Positions 36,310 to 44,833 of a stretch of DNA of 64,000 bases are shown here, piece by piece. The translations under genes and the position numbers were made by a program. How positions within the stretch are numbered: the first letter of the stretch is position 1; every line of letters starts with the position of its first letter. The stretch comes from an uncultured Pelagibacteraceae bacterium (GTDB lineage: Bacteria > Pseudomonadota > Alphaproteobacteria > Pelagibacterales > Pelagibacteraceae), in assembly GCA_902546375.1 (NCBI GenBank), contig CACCJO010000001.1, forward strand, positions 47,572 to 111,571, written 5' to 3'. The notes under the pieces were generated by a model. It had not been told where the DNA came from and did no database searches. It worked only from the letters and a program-made list of their open reading frames with translations.

Positions 36310-36999
36310 TTGCAACAATATTATATGTATAAAAAAGAAATATTTAGAGATCTAGATAAAAAATATAATTCCCATCTCTATACAGGTTTTTTAGGTATCT
36401 TAATGAACTACTGTCATAAAAAGCTTGAAAATTTCCAAAAAAAAGAGGCTTATGATAAAATTTTAGAGATTGGGGCTGGCAGTGCACCTCACATAAAATA
36501 TCTATCACATGATTATAACGAGTATCATATTGTAGATACCTCTGACTATGCTGATGAAATTTATAAAAATGAAAAAAATTCAAAAATAAAGTTTAAAAAA
36601 TATGATGGACGTAAATTACCTTACGATAATGATTATTTTGATAGAATTATAATTTCTCACTGCTTGGAGCATATTTTAAATCCTGAAGAATTTATTTTTG
36701 AAATGATGAGTAAATTAAAAAAAGGGGGTGTTTTATCAATAGCATTACCTACAGATCCTGGATTTGCATGGCGATTGGGTAGATTGATGATAAGACTATT
36801 TTCAATAAGAAAAACTTACAATATTTCTGGAGAGGAATATGAATATATAAATGCAACAGAACATATAAACTCTGTATTCAACTTACGATCAATTATAAGA
36901 TTTCATTTTAAAAATTCAATATATGAGGATTTTCTTCCATTAAAAATTAAATCTCCTGACTTAAATTTATTCTATAACGTTCAGATTTATAAAAACTAA
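36310..36999 (+). CDS. Class I SAM-dependent methyltransferase (start may be the downstream ATG, MYKKEIF)
   Basis: ILEIGAGSAPHIKYLS, LPYDNDYFDRIIISHCLEHILNPEEFI. Confidence 0.88.
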   Translation: MQQYYMYKKEIFRDLDKKYNSHLYTGFLGILMNYCHKKLENFQKKEAYDKILEIGAGSAPHIKYLSHDYNEYHIVDTSDYADEIYKNEKNSKIKFKKYDGRKLPYDNDYFDRIIISHCLEHILNPEEFIFEMMSKLKKGGVLSIALPTDPGFAWRLGRLMIRLFSIRKTYNISGEEYEYINATEHINSVFNLRSIIRFHFKNSIYEDFLPLKIKSPDLNLFYNVQIYKN

Positions 37000-37691
37000 A
37001 GTTTAAATTTAGAAATTTTACTATCAATTAAAAAAGTTCTTACTGTATCAATTGTTAATGAATTATATGATTTTCCAAATTTTTCAATTTTTTCGATTAT
37101 TTTTGGTGGTATTGTAATTATATGACACCCTAGTTGTTTAGCTTGTAAATAGTTGTATGGCTCTCTTACACTTGCCCATAAAATTTCCACATTTTTAAAT
37201 GCTTTAGAAATTGAAATACTTTTTTTAAATTCTGGAATTGGATCTTTTCCTGTATCTGCTGCCCTACCAGCAAAAATTGAAATTATTACTTTTGATTTTT
37301 TGTTTAAACATTTTAAAATTTTTTTAGTCTGATAAGCATTATATACAGCTGTAATGTTTAATTTGATATTTCTACTATTTAATTCTTTAATAATTTTACC
37401 CATAAAAACACCCTTTGAATTTACTACAGGTATTTTTACATAAACATTTGTGCCCCAAGATTTGATAATCAAAGCTTGTCTTCTTATTGAGTTATAGTCG
37501 TCACCAAACACTTCAAATGAAATAGGTTTATTGCAAACTTTTAATATTTTTTTTGAATAGTTTTGATAATTTTTCGCACCCGCCAATCTCATAAGGCTCG
37601 GGTTAGTTGTGAAACCTTTCACAATTTTTTTTTTAGTAAATTTCTTTATTAGTTTTATATCTGCAATATCACAAAATATTTTTGTGCTCAT
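36996..37691 (-). CDS. Transaldolase / fructose-6-phosphate aldolase-like protein
   Basis: IFCDIADIKLIKKF...VKGFTTNPSLM, NVYVKIPVV (Schiff-base Lys context), AGRAADTGKDP. Confidence 0.88.
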   Translation of the reverse strand: MSTKIFCDIADIKLIKKFTKKKIVKGFTTNPSLMRLAGAKNYQNYSKKILKVCNKPISFEVFGDDYNSIRRQALIIKSWGTNVYVKIPVVNSKGVFMGKIIKELNSRNIKLNITAVYNAYQTKKILKCLNKKSKVIISIFAGRAADTGKDPIPEFKKSISISKAFKNVEILWASVREPYNYLQAKQLGCHIITIPPKIIEKIEKFGKSYNSLTIDTVRTFLIDSKISKFKL

Positions 37692-37701
37692 TTAATATTA
37701 A

Positions 37702-39099
37702 TTATAAATTTTTTGTTATATCTTCAGTCATTTTTTTTGCATCTGCAAATAACATCAAAGTATTTTCTTTATAGAATAGATCATTATCAATACCTGCGTA
37801 TCCTGGGGATAAACTTCTTTTTACAAATAACACTGATTTACATTTTTCTACATCCAGAACTGGCATTCCATAAATAGGACTTTGGGGGTCAGTTTTAGCA
37901 ACTGGGTTGGTTACATCGTTTGCGCCGATTACAAATGCTACATCTGCATTAGCAAAATCATTATTAATTTCTTCTAATTCAAATACCTCATCATATGGAA
38001 CATTAGCCTCAGCTAATAACACATTCATATGGCCAGGCATTCTTCCAGCAACAGGATGAATTGCATAGGAAACTTTTATGTCATTCTTTTTTAATGTATC
38101 AACCATTTCTCTTAAAGCATGTTGTGCTTGGGCTACCGCCATCCCATATCCTGGAACAATTATAACTGATGAAGCATTTTTCATTAGAAATGCAGCATCA
38201 TCAGCATTACCACTTTTTACTGGTCTTTGCTCTTTATTTGCAGAGCTGGTACTACTATCTGTTGCTCCAAATCCTCCTAAAATAACATTAAAGAATGAAC
38301 GATTCATGCCTTTACACATTATGTAAGATAAAATTGCACCAGATGAACCTACGAGTGCTCCAGTAATTATCAATGCAGTATTCTCAAGAGTAAATCCAAT
38401 TCCTGCAGCTGCCCACCCAGAATATGAATTTAGCATTGAGATTACAACTGGCATATCAGCTCCACCAATTGGTATAATTAAAAGAAATCCAATTAAAAAG
38501 GATACTGCCAATAAAATCCAAAATAAATTAGATGACTGTGAGGCACATAATAAATAAATCAGAATAATTATAGAGATAAGAATTATTGCATTAAGTGGAT
38601 GCTGACCTTTGAATACAATAGGTGAGCCAGACATAATTCCTTGAAGCTTTAAAAAAGCGATAATAGACCCTGAAAAAGTTATCGCTCCAACTGCTGCTCC
38701 AATTGACATTTCAATTAAACTACCAAGTTTAATATCTCCTCTTACTCCAAGATTAAATGCTTCAGGATTTACAAAGGCTGAAATTGCTACAAAGACTGCT
38801 GCTAAACCTACCAAGCTATGAAAGCCAGCAACTAATTCTGGCATTGCAGTCATTGGTATTCTGTAGGCTATGAATGCTCCAATTGAACCTCCAATCAATA
38901 TAAATATTAAAACAAAAATGAAACCTGTTGAAAAATTACCTATTGATAAAAAAGTTACTGTGATAGCAATAATCATTCCCAAAATTCCAAATAAATTACC
39001 TTGTCTCGAAGTTTCGGGAGAAGATAAACCTCTCAATGCAAGAATGAATAGTACCCCAGAAATTAAATAGAAAATTGCTGATAAATTCGCTGATATCAT
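37702..39099 (-). CDS. pntB: NAD(P) transhydrogenase subunit beta
   Basis: PELVAGFHSLVGLAAVFVA, VPGYGMAVAQAQHALREM, HPVAGRMPGHMNVLLAEA. Confidence 0.97.
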   Translation of the reverse strand: MISANLSAIFYLISGVLFILALRGLSSPETSRQGNLFGILGMIIAITVTFLSIGNFSTGFIFVLIFILIGGSIGAFIAYRIPMTAMPELVAGFHSLVGLAAVFVAISAFVNPEAFNLGVRGDIKLGSLIEMSIGAAVGAITFSGSIIAFLKLQGIMSGSPIVFKGQHPLNAIILISIIILIYLLCASQSSNLFWILLAVSFLIGFLLIIPIGGADMPVVISMLNSYSGWAAAGIGFTLENTALIITGALVGSSGAILSYIMCKGMNRSFFNVILGGFGATDSSTSSANKEQRPVKSGNADDAAFLMKNASSVIIVPGYGMAVAQAQHALREMVDTLKKNDIKVSYAIHPVAGRMPGHMNVLLAEANVPYDEVFELEEINNDFANADVAFVIGANDVTNPVAKTDPQSPIYGMPVLDVEKCKSVLFVKRSLSPGYAGIDNDLFYKENTLMLFADAKKMTEDITKNL

Positions 39100-39407
39100 T
39101 ATTTATCCTTTTTCTTTTTTTTATACATTGCTAACATTCTTTGAGTTACAAGGAACCCACCAAAAATATTTATTGCTGCTAATGCTATAGCTAAAAAACC
39201 AAAAATACTTGAAGTGTTAAATATACTTTCTGAATTTCCAGATAATCCTGCAATTATAGCACCAACAATAATTACAGATGAGATAGCATTAGTAACTGAC
39301 ATCAAAGGTGTATGCAAAGATGGAGTTACGCTCCAAACTACATAGTACCCAACAAATATTGACAGGATAAATATGCTCAATCTAAAAATTAAAGGATCTA
39401 TTTCCAT
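39099..39407 (-). CDS. NAD(P) transhydrogenase subunit alpha, TM part (PntAB)
   Basis: Small TM ORF with VWSVTPSLHTPLMSVTNAISSVIIVGA between pntA and pntB. Confidence 0.94.
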   Translation of the reverse strand: MEIDPLIFRLSIFILSIFVGYYVVWSVTPSLHTPLMSVTNAISSVIIVGAIIAGLSGNSESIFNTSSIFGFLAIALAAINIFGGFLVTQRMLAMYKKKKKDK

Positions 39408-39408
39408 A

Positions 39409-40497
39409 TTATTTAATTAATGTTTTTTCAATTATTTCATCTTCTAGATTAATGTTTATTTTTTTATCCTTTTTATCAAATAAATTATCTACAAAATTAA
39501 ACACATTTTTTGCATATAGACTAGATGATGAAATAGGTAATTTATTTAAAATATTACTTTCTCCCATTATTTTAACTCCATTTTTTTCAATAATTTTATT
39601 AGCTTCTGTAAAAGCTGTGTTTCCACCTTGAATTGCAGCTAAGTCATAAATTACTGAACCAGGTTGCATATCATTAATCATATTGTCTTTAACAATTAAT
39701 GGAGCTTTTTTCCCGGGAATTAAAGCCGTGCAAATTACAATATCAATTTTTTTTAAGGTTTCAGTTAATAGTTCCTCTTGTCTATTCTTGAAATCCTCTG
39801 AAGCCTCTTTTGCATATCCACCTTCAGTTTCAAGATTTTCAGATCCTTCAACTGTTAAAAATTTTCCACCTAAGCTTTCAACTTGCTCTTTTGAAGCCAT
39901 CCGAACATCTGTAGCAAATACTATCGCCCCCATTCTTTTTGCTGTTGCAATTGCTTGGAGCCCAGCAACTCCAGCCCCAATTACTAAGACTTTAGCAGCT
40001 GGAATTGTTCCTGCCGCTGTCATCATCATTGGTATCGCTTTTTTAAAGTTAGCAAAAGACTCTATTACAGCTTTATATCCAGCTAAATTTGCTTGTGATG
40101 ATAATATATCCATAGATTGAGCTCTTGTAATTCTTGGAAGTAATTCTAGAGAGAAGAGTTTAATTTTCTTTTTAGCTAAGCTTTCTAATTTATCTTTATT
40201 GTCATAAGGGTTTAAAACTCCAATTAATATTTGGTTTTCTTTTATTATCGAGCTTTTATCATCTGGAAGCATTCCTAATTGTACGATTATATCAGATGAA
40301 CTTAGAATCTCTTTATCATCTTTTAAAATTTTTACACCTAAATTTAAATATTCATCATCATTTATTCCAATATGACGACCATAATTTTCACTTAAAAGAA
40401 CTTCAAATCCCAAAGAAGTATATTTTTTTATAACATCAGGAGTGATAGATATTCTTTTTTCATTTTCTTGATTTTCTAAAACAGATCCGATTTTCAT
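39409..40497 (-). CDS. pntA: NAD(P) transhydrogenase subunit alpha, soluble part (PntAA)
   Basis: MKIGSVLENQENEKRISITPDVIKKY, VLVIGAGVAGLQAIATAKRMGA, CTALIPGKKAPLIV. Confidence 0.96.
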   Translation of the reverse strand: MKIGSVLENQENEKRISITPDVIKKYTSLGFEVLLSENYGRHIGINDDEYLNLGVKILKDDKEILSSSDIIVQLGMLPDDKSSIIKENQILIGVLNPYDNKDKLESLAKKKIKLFSLELLPRITRAQSMDILSSQANLAGYKAVIESFANFKKAIPMMMTAAGTIPAAKVLVIGAGVAGLQAIATAKRMGAIVFATDVRMASKEQVESLGGKFLTVEGSENLETEGGYAKEASEDFKNRQEELLTETLKKIDIVICTALIPGKKAPLIVKDNMINDMQPGSVIYDLAAIQGGNTAFTEANKIIEKNGVKIMGESNILNKLPISSSSLYAKNVFNFVDNLFDKKDKKININLEDEIIEKTLIK

Positions 40498-40506
40498 AAA
40501 AGGAAC

Positions 40507-40617
40507 TTACAATAAGAAGATGGCCATTAAAACTAATACAACTATAACAGCGACAGTTCCCCACATAACAAATTTAGTAAAATTGTTCCAAGTATTTTTG
40601 TGACTTTCATTATCCAT
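40507..40617 (-). CDS. 36-aa single-TM protein resembling bacterial aa3-type cytochrome c oxidase subunit IV (COX4_pro_2-like)
   Basis: Not in ORF track; reverse strand reads MDNESHKNTWNNFTKFVMWGTVAVIVVLVLMAIFLL*. Confidence 0.7.
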   Translation of the reverse strand: MDNESHKNTWNNFTKFVMWGTVAVIVVLVLMAIFLL

Positions 40618-40622
40618 AAGGA

Positions 40623-40748
40623 CTATTTTTGTCTTGCTTTAAATTTTGGATTAGTTTTATTTATTATGTAAATTCTTCCTCTTCTTCTAACAAGTTTAGA
40701 ATTTAAGTCTCGTTTTTTTAACGATTTTAATGAACTTTTTATTTTCAT
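40623..40748 (-). CDS. rpmJ: 50S ribosomal protein L36
   Basis: Not in ORF track; reverse strand reads [41 protein letters not shown], matching L36. Confidence 0.94.
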   Translation of the reverse strand: MKIKSSLKSLKKRDLNSKLVRRRGRIYIINKTNPKFKARQK

Positions 40749-40763
40749 AATACTAAATCAAAA

Positions 40764-40879
40764 TGCCGGCAACGTCCTACTCTCCCATGTCTTAAGACAA
40801 AGTATCATCGGCGCAGAAAGGCTTGACTTCCGAGTTCGGAATGGTATCGGGTATAACTCTTTCGCAATAATTACCGGCA
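40764..40879 (-). rRNA. rrf: 5S ribosomal RNA
   Basis: Reverse strand TGCCGGTAATTATTGCG...ACCCGATACCATTCCGAACTCGGAAGTCAAGCC...GGGAGAGTAGGACGTTGCCGGCA; conserved 5S core and complementary ends. Confidence 0.96.
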
Positions 40880-40884
40880 AATGG

Positions 40885-40912
40885 TTTATACATAAAATAA
40901 GTTTATTGTAAA
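40885..40912 (-). promoter_or_regulatory. Putative sigma70 promoter of the 5S rRNA gene
   Basis: Minus strand TTTACA (40912-40907) - 16 nt - TATAAA (40890-40885), 5 nt before the 5S 5' end. Confidence 0.65.
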
Positions 40913-40916
40913 CTCT

Positions 40917-41813
40917 TTAAGTATTGATTTTTTGATGATTTACGATGTTTTTAATATAATTTTTAAGGCTAATTTTACCAAATATTTTATAAACTTTATT
41001 TGAAAGATTCATATTTGTTAATGCTGAAGCATATCTCTCACCTTTTCTAGCTGCTAAAAATTTAATTTTCGTGTCAAACATTTTGGCCACTTCTAAAATT
41101 GTATAACTTTTTTTATTAGAAATACTGTAATGACGACAATTGTTTTTTTTCCAAGCATAAAGGCAAGCATCAACTGTATCATCAATATGAGTAAATCTAC
41201 GAGACTGACTTCCGGGTTTAACAACTGTTAAAGGTTTGTTATTTTTATATTGGTTTTCAAAAATACCTATCACAGTAGCCATGTTTCCTATAGAGATCTG
41301 TTTAGGTCCATACACATTATAAAAATATAAAATTTCATATTTAAAATTAAACCAATTTTTTAAATTCTCTAGCATTTCTAAGTTTTTAGCTTTTGTAAAA
41401 GCATAGGGAGATAAATCTTTATCTTTTCCCTTGTTTCCTATACTGGCAGAAGTTGCTGAGTAAACTAACTTGATCTTATTTGATAAACAAAAATTGAACA
41501 CAGCATGTGATCCAATTGAATTTGATTTAATGCATTCATCCATTTTTAAAAAACTTTGATATATTCTTGAAAATTCACCAAAGTGAAAAATTGTATGAAT
41601 TTTGGATTTGTATTTGTTCAATATTTTTGAAATATTATATGTTGAGTCTTTTATATACTTTACTCTAGAATGACTTATATGATTTTTAATTGATCCAGAA
41701 CTATAATTATCTAAGCTAATTATTTTATATTTGGTATTTTTCAAAAGTTTATCAATGAGATTTCCACCAACAAAACCAGCACCACCTGTTACCACTATAA
41801 TTTTTTTAGTCAT
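40917..41813 (-). CDS. NAD-dependent epimerase/dehydratase family protein
   Basis: VVTGGAGFVGGNLIDKLL, YSATSASIGNKG...LSPYAFTKAKNLEM, YFYNVYGPKQ. Confidence 0.9.
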   Translation of the reverse strand: MTKKIIVVTGGAGFVGGNLIDKLLKNTKYKIISLDNYSSGSIKNHISHSRVKYIKDSTYNISKILNKYKSKIHTIFHFGEFSRIYQSFLKMDECIKSNSIGSHAVFNFCLSNKIKLVYSATSASIGNKGKDKDLSPYAFTKAKNLEMLENLKNWFNFKYEILYFYNVYGPKQISIGNMATVIGIFENQYKNNKPLTVVKPGSQSRRFTHIDDTVDACLYAWKKNNCRHYSISNKKSYTILEVAKMFDTKIKFLAARKGERYASALTNMNLSNKVYKIFGKISLKNYIKNIVNHQKINT

Positions 41814-43461
41814 TATCTGATCTAATCTTTTTAATTAAATCTCTGTTCAAAACAATATAAAATTTTTCTCCATTGTTATTTCTTTTCTTTTCTGCTTTTG
41901 ATAGTAAATCAATAAAATGGTTAGCATTGGGATTTATATAATAATGAGCATTGATTAAAGGATTAAAATTATATTTTTCATTTTCTTTAAGTAATCTATT
42001 AACATTTTTTGATAAAAAAAATAGAAAAGATAAACAAATTAATATTGTTATTTTTTTTTTTAATTTAAAATCTGAAATAAGATTTCTTTCTATGAATAAG
42101 CTTAAAGGAACAAAAAAAAGCAACGCAATTAATGTATAACCACCATATCTTAAAGCTGGATGGTTTAAAAACCATTCAATTAACAAAATTAATATCGAGA
42201 AGTAAAATAAGTGAATTTTTTTTTTCAATAATCTTTCATTTTTAAATTGAATTAAAAAGATTGAACAAATGATAATAATTAAAAATAGAGATAATAAATA
42301 ATCTGAAATTTTATTAAAAAAATGATTTTGTATCCAATTAGGAACCCAATTTAAACCAGACAAATATTGGTCAATATTTTCAATTCGATAAGTTGGGCTT
42401 GCTCCTGCTTTGGACCAAAGCTCATACCAGGTTTTCATCTGAATAACTTGGCTCTTTGGTATTGACCAAGAAAATGAGTCAAAACATGTAAAACTGGCGG
42501 GATAAATAAGGCAACCAGTATTTGAAAATATAGTAATTAAAATAATAAGAATACTAAATATAAAAAAATATGTAATTCTCTGTGAAAATAATTTTTTATA
42601 AAAGCTACTTTCAAATAAAGTTTTTCTAAACTCATAAAAAAATATCACTATAAAAATCAAATATATCAAATAAAAACTTTTCAATGAGGCTATTAAAATA
42701 ATTAATATTAAAATTTTTTGATAAAAATAATTAAAGTTAATTATACTTTTCCTTATATTGGTTCCCTCCAAATAATAAATAGCTAGAATAAAAATTAGAA
42801 TTAATGCTGATCTATCTGTTCCATGTTCAGCTAATCTATGAAAAATTGAATTAACAAATATTAACGAAAATAATGATAATATTAGTATAAAATCATATCT
42901 TTTGTTTTTTAATTTATTGAATATTTTTTGAATAAAAAAAATATTTGAAAAAATCAAAAAAAAGATAGCTCCACTATTAATTAATGATTTTTCTAAAATC
43001 GGAAGATAAAATAGAGAATTTAAGTAAAATATAGAAGATGGCGTCCTAAATCCATGCTCTAAATTACCAACACCAAAGATTTTTTTGAATTCAATTAATG
43101 ATATTGTGTAAGGAAAATGATAATAGAAAAAATCATCATGAGTTTTATGCATTATAAGCCCGATAAATAATAAGGTTGAAACTAATAAAATTAACTTAAT
43201 TTTTTTTTTTAATAATCCTTTTTTTGTAAACATGAAAAAAGCAATTAGTCCCAATATAATAAATACAGAATTATGAATAAAATTATGTGCAAAAAAAAAA
43301 TTAGTTATGTACGACAAAACAGTCATAAATAAAATCCCACTTAAACCCAATTCACCTAAAGAAAGTCGAAGTGAAAGAAATTTTGTTGAAATAAATCCAA
43401 ATCCAACTATAGAAAATATAATTACTAGATAACCTAAATATAATTCAAGCAGAGTTATCAT
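41806..43461 (-). CDS. Large multi-pass membrane protein of unknown function (GT-C/LIC_10190-like topology)
   Basis: 551 aa, many hydrophobic helices; surface-polysaccharide context. Confidence 0.6.
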   Translation of the reverse strand: MITLLELYLGYLVIIFSIVGFGFISTKFLSLRLSLGELGLSGILFMTVLSYITNFFFAHNFIHNSVFIILGLIAFFMFTKKGLLKKKIKLILLVSTLLFIGLIMHKTHDDFFYYHFPYTISLIEFKKIFGVGNLEHGFRTPSSIFYLNSLFYLPILEKSLINSGAIFFLIFSNIFFIQKIFNKLKNKRYDFILILSLFSLIFVNSIFHRLAEHGTDRSALILIFILAIYYLEGTNIRKSIINFNYFYQKILILIILIASLKSFYLIYLIFIVIFFYEFRKTLFESSFYKKLFSQRITYFFIFSILIILITIFSNTGCLIYPASFTCFDSFSWSIPKSQVIQMKTWYELWSKAGASPTYRIENIDQYLSGLNWVPNWIQNHFFNKISDYLLSLFLIIIICSIFLIQFKNERLLKKKIHLFYFSILILLIEWFLNHPALRYGGYTLIALLFFVPLSLFIERNLISDFKLKKKITILICLSFLFFLSKNVNRLLKENEKYNFNPLINAHYYINPNANHFIDLLSKAEKKRNNNGEKFYIVLNRDLIKKIRSDND

Positions 43462-43473
43462 TTCAATAAGTAT

Positions 43474-44736
43474 TTATATCGAGTCAATTTTAAAGAAAGC
43501 GTCGTGAATTAGTTTTAACTTATTTTTATCAATTTTTTTTGTATGAAGACCAATCAAAAAACCAAGTTCTTGAACTGCCTGGGTATTTGGATACTTTCTT
43601 TTTTCTTTGTTAAGTTTATAAAGCTTTGCTGCCGGTTGATTTAAGAAATTTCCACTTATGATTGGTCTTGTTTCTATACCTTTAGAGTCTAAATAGTTAA
43701 CAAATCTTTTTTTTTTATTTCTAAATCTCTTCGATAATAAGATTGGAAAACCCATCCAGCTAGGCTTAAAATTAGGGGGTATATTAATGAACTTAAATTG
43801 ATTATTCCACTTTTTTGAGGATATAAGAGTTTTTATAATTATATTCCTATTTTGATTTCTTTCTCTCATTAATGAGTTTAACCTTTTAAATTGATTGTGA
43901 GCAATTGCACCCTGGATATCAGTTGGCCTTAAATTAAAACCAGAATTTATGAAAATGTATCTTGGATCTAATTGAGGATTTTTTTTAGCATATGATTTAT
44001 ACAATCTAAGATTTCTTTTGTAAAATCTTGTTCCACCCAACCAACCATGAGATCTTAATGCAAAAAGAATATCATAATCTTCTTTTGTTTTACAAACTAC
44101 CATCCCTCCTTCACCAGATGTTATTTGATGTGAATAAAAAAATGAAAAACTTGCAAAATCTCCAAATGTTCCCAGATATTTATTTTTTAATCTTGATCCT
44201 AAAGACTCACAATTATCCTCAATAATTGTTAAATTATTTTTTTTTGCTAATTTACTAATATCAAAAAGATTTGCACTAATTCCTAAAACATTTATTAACA
44301 TTATTGCTTTAGTTTTTTTTGAAATATTTTTTTTTAGTTCATCAATTTTTATATTAAGAGTTTCCAAATCAATATCGATAAATTTTAATTTTAATCCAAA
44401 TTGAACTAATGGCCATATGGAAGTTGACCAACATAAAGCTGGAACCAAAACTTCATCTCCTCTCTTGAGAGAATTTTTTCTCATTAAATTTCCAGCAGCA
44501 AAAGTTGCTAATAAGTTAGCAGAAGACCCTGAGTTAACCATTAATGCATATTTTGCTCCAATTTTTTTTGCAAATGCCGTCTCAAACTTTCTTGTAAAAG
44601 ATGCCATTGTAATTTGTCTTGAATTTAAGACCTTCTTACCAATTAAAATATCTTCCTTTGAGAAACCATTCTCTAAAAGTTGATACTTATATTTTTTATT
44701 TATTAAGTTGTTAATTTTTTGTTTATTTTTTTTCAT
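43474..44736 (-). CDS. DegT/DnrJ/EryC1/StrS-fold PLP enzyme; probable sugar 3-dehydratase (ColD-like) since PLP Lys is replaced by His
   Basis: YALMVNSGSSANLLATFA, VPALCWSTSIWPLVQFGL, EDNCESLGSRL, SFFYSHQITSGEGGMVV, SGFNLRPTDIQGAI. Confidence 0.85.
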   Translation of the reverse strand: MKKNKQKINNLINKKYKYQLLENGFSKEDILIGKKVLNSRQITMASFTRKFETAFAKKIGAKYALMVNSGSSANLLATFAAGNLMRKNSLKRGDEVLVPALCWSTSIWPLVQFGLKLKFIDIDLETLNIKIDELKKNISKKTKAIMLINVLGISANLFDISKLAKKNNLTIIEDNCESLGSRLKNKYLGTFGDFASFSFFYSHQITSGEGGMVVCKTKEDYDILFALRSHGWLGGTRFYKRNLRLYKSYAKKNPQLDPRYIFINSGFNLRPTDIQGAIAHNQFKRLNSLMRERNQNRNIIIKTLISSKKWNNQFKFINIPPNFKPSWMGFPILLSKRFRNKKKRFVNYLDSKGIETRPIISGNFLNQPAAKLYKLNKEKRKYPNTQAVQELGFLIGLHTKKIDKNKLKLIHDAFFKIDSI

Positions 44737-44833
44737 ATAAAATATGTTTCAAGTAAGTTAATAATACAAAAAATACAATTGTAAAATAAACAAATAAGTT
44801 TAGGAGTTATTGAAATTTGCATAAATCAGACTT

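Noticed and set aside
39683-40120. 145-aa ORF antisense to pntA (and 38078..38326, 38870..39070 antisense to pntB)
   Set aside because: Fully contained in well-supported transhydrogenase genes.
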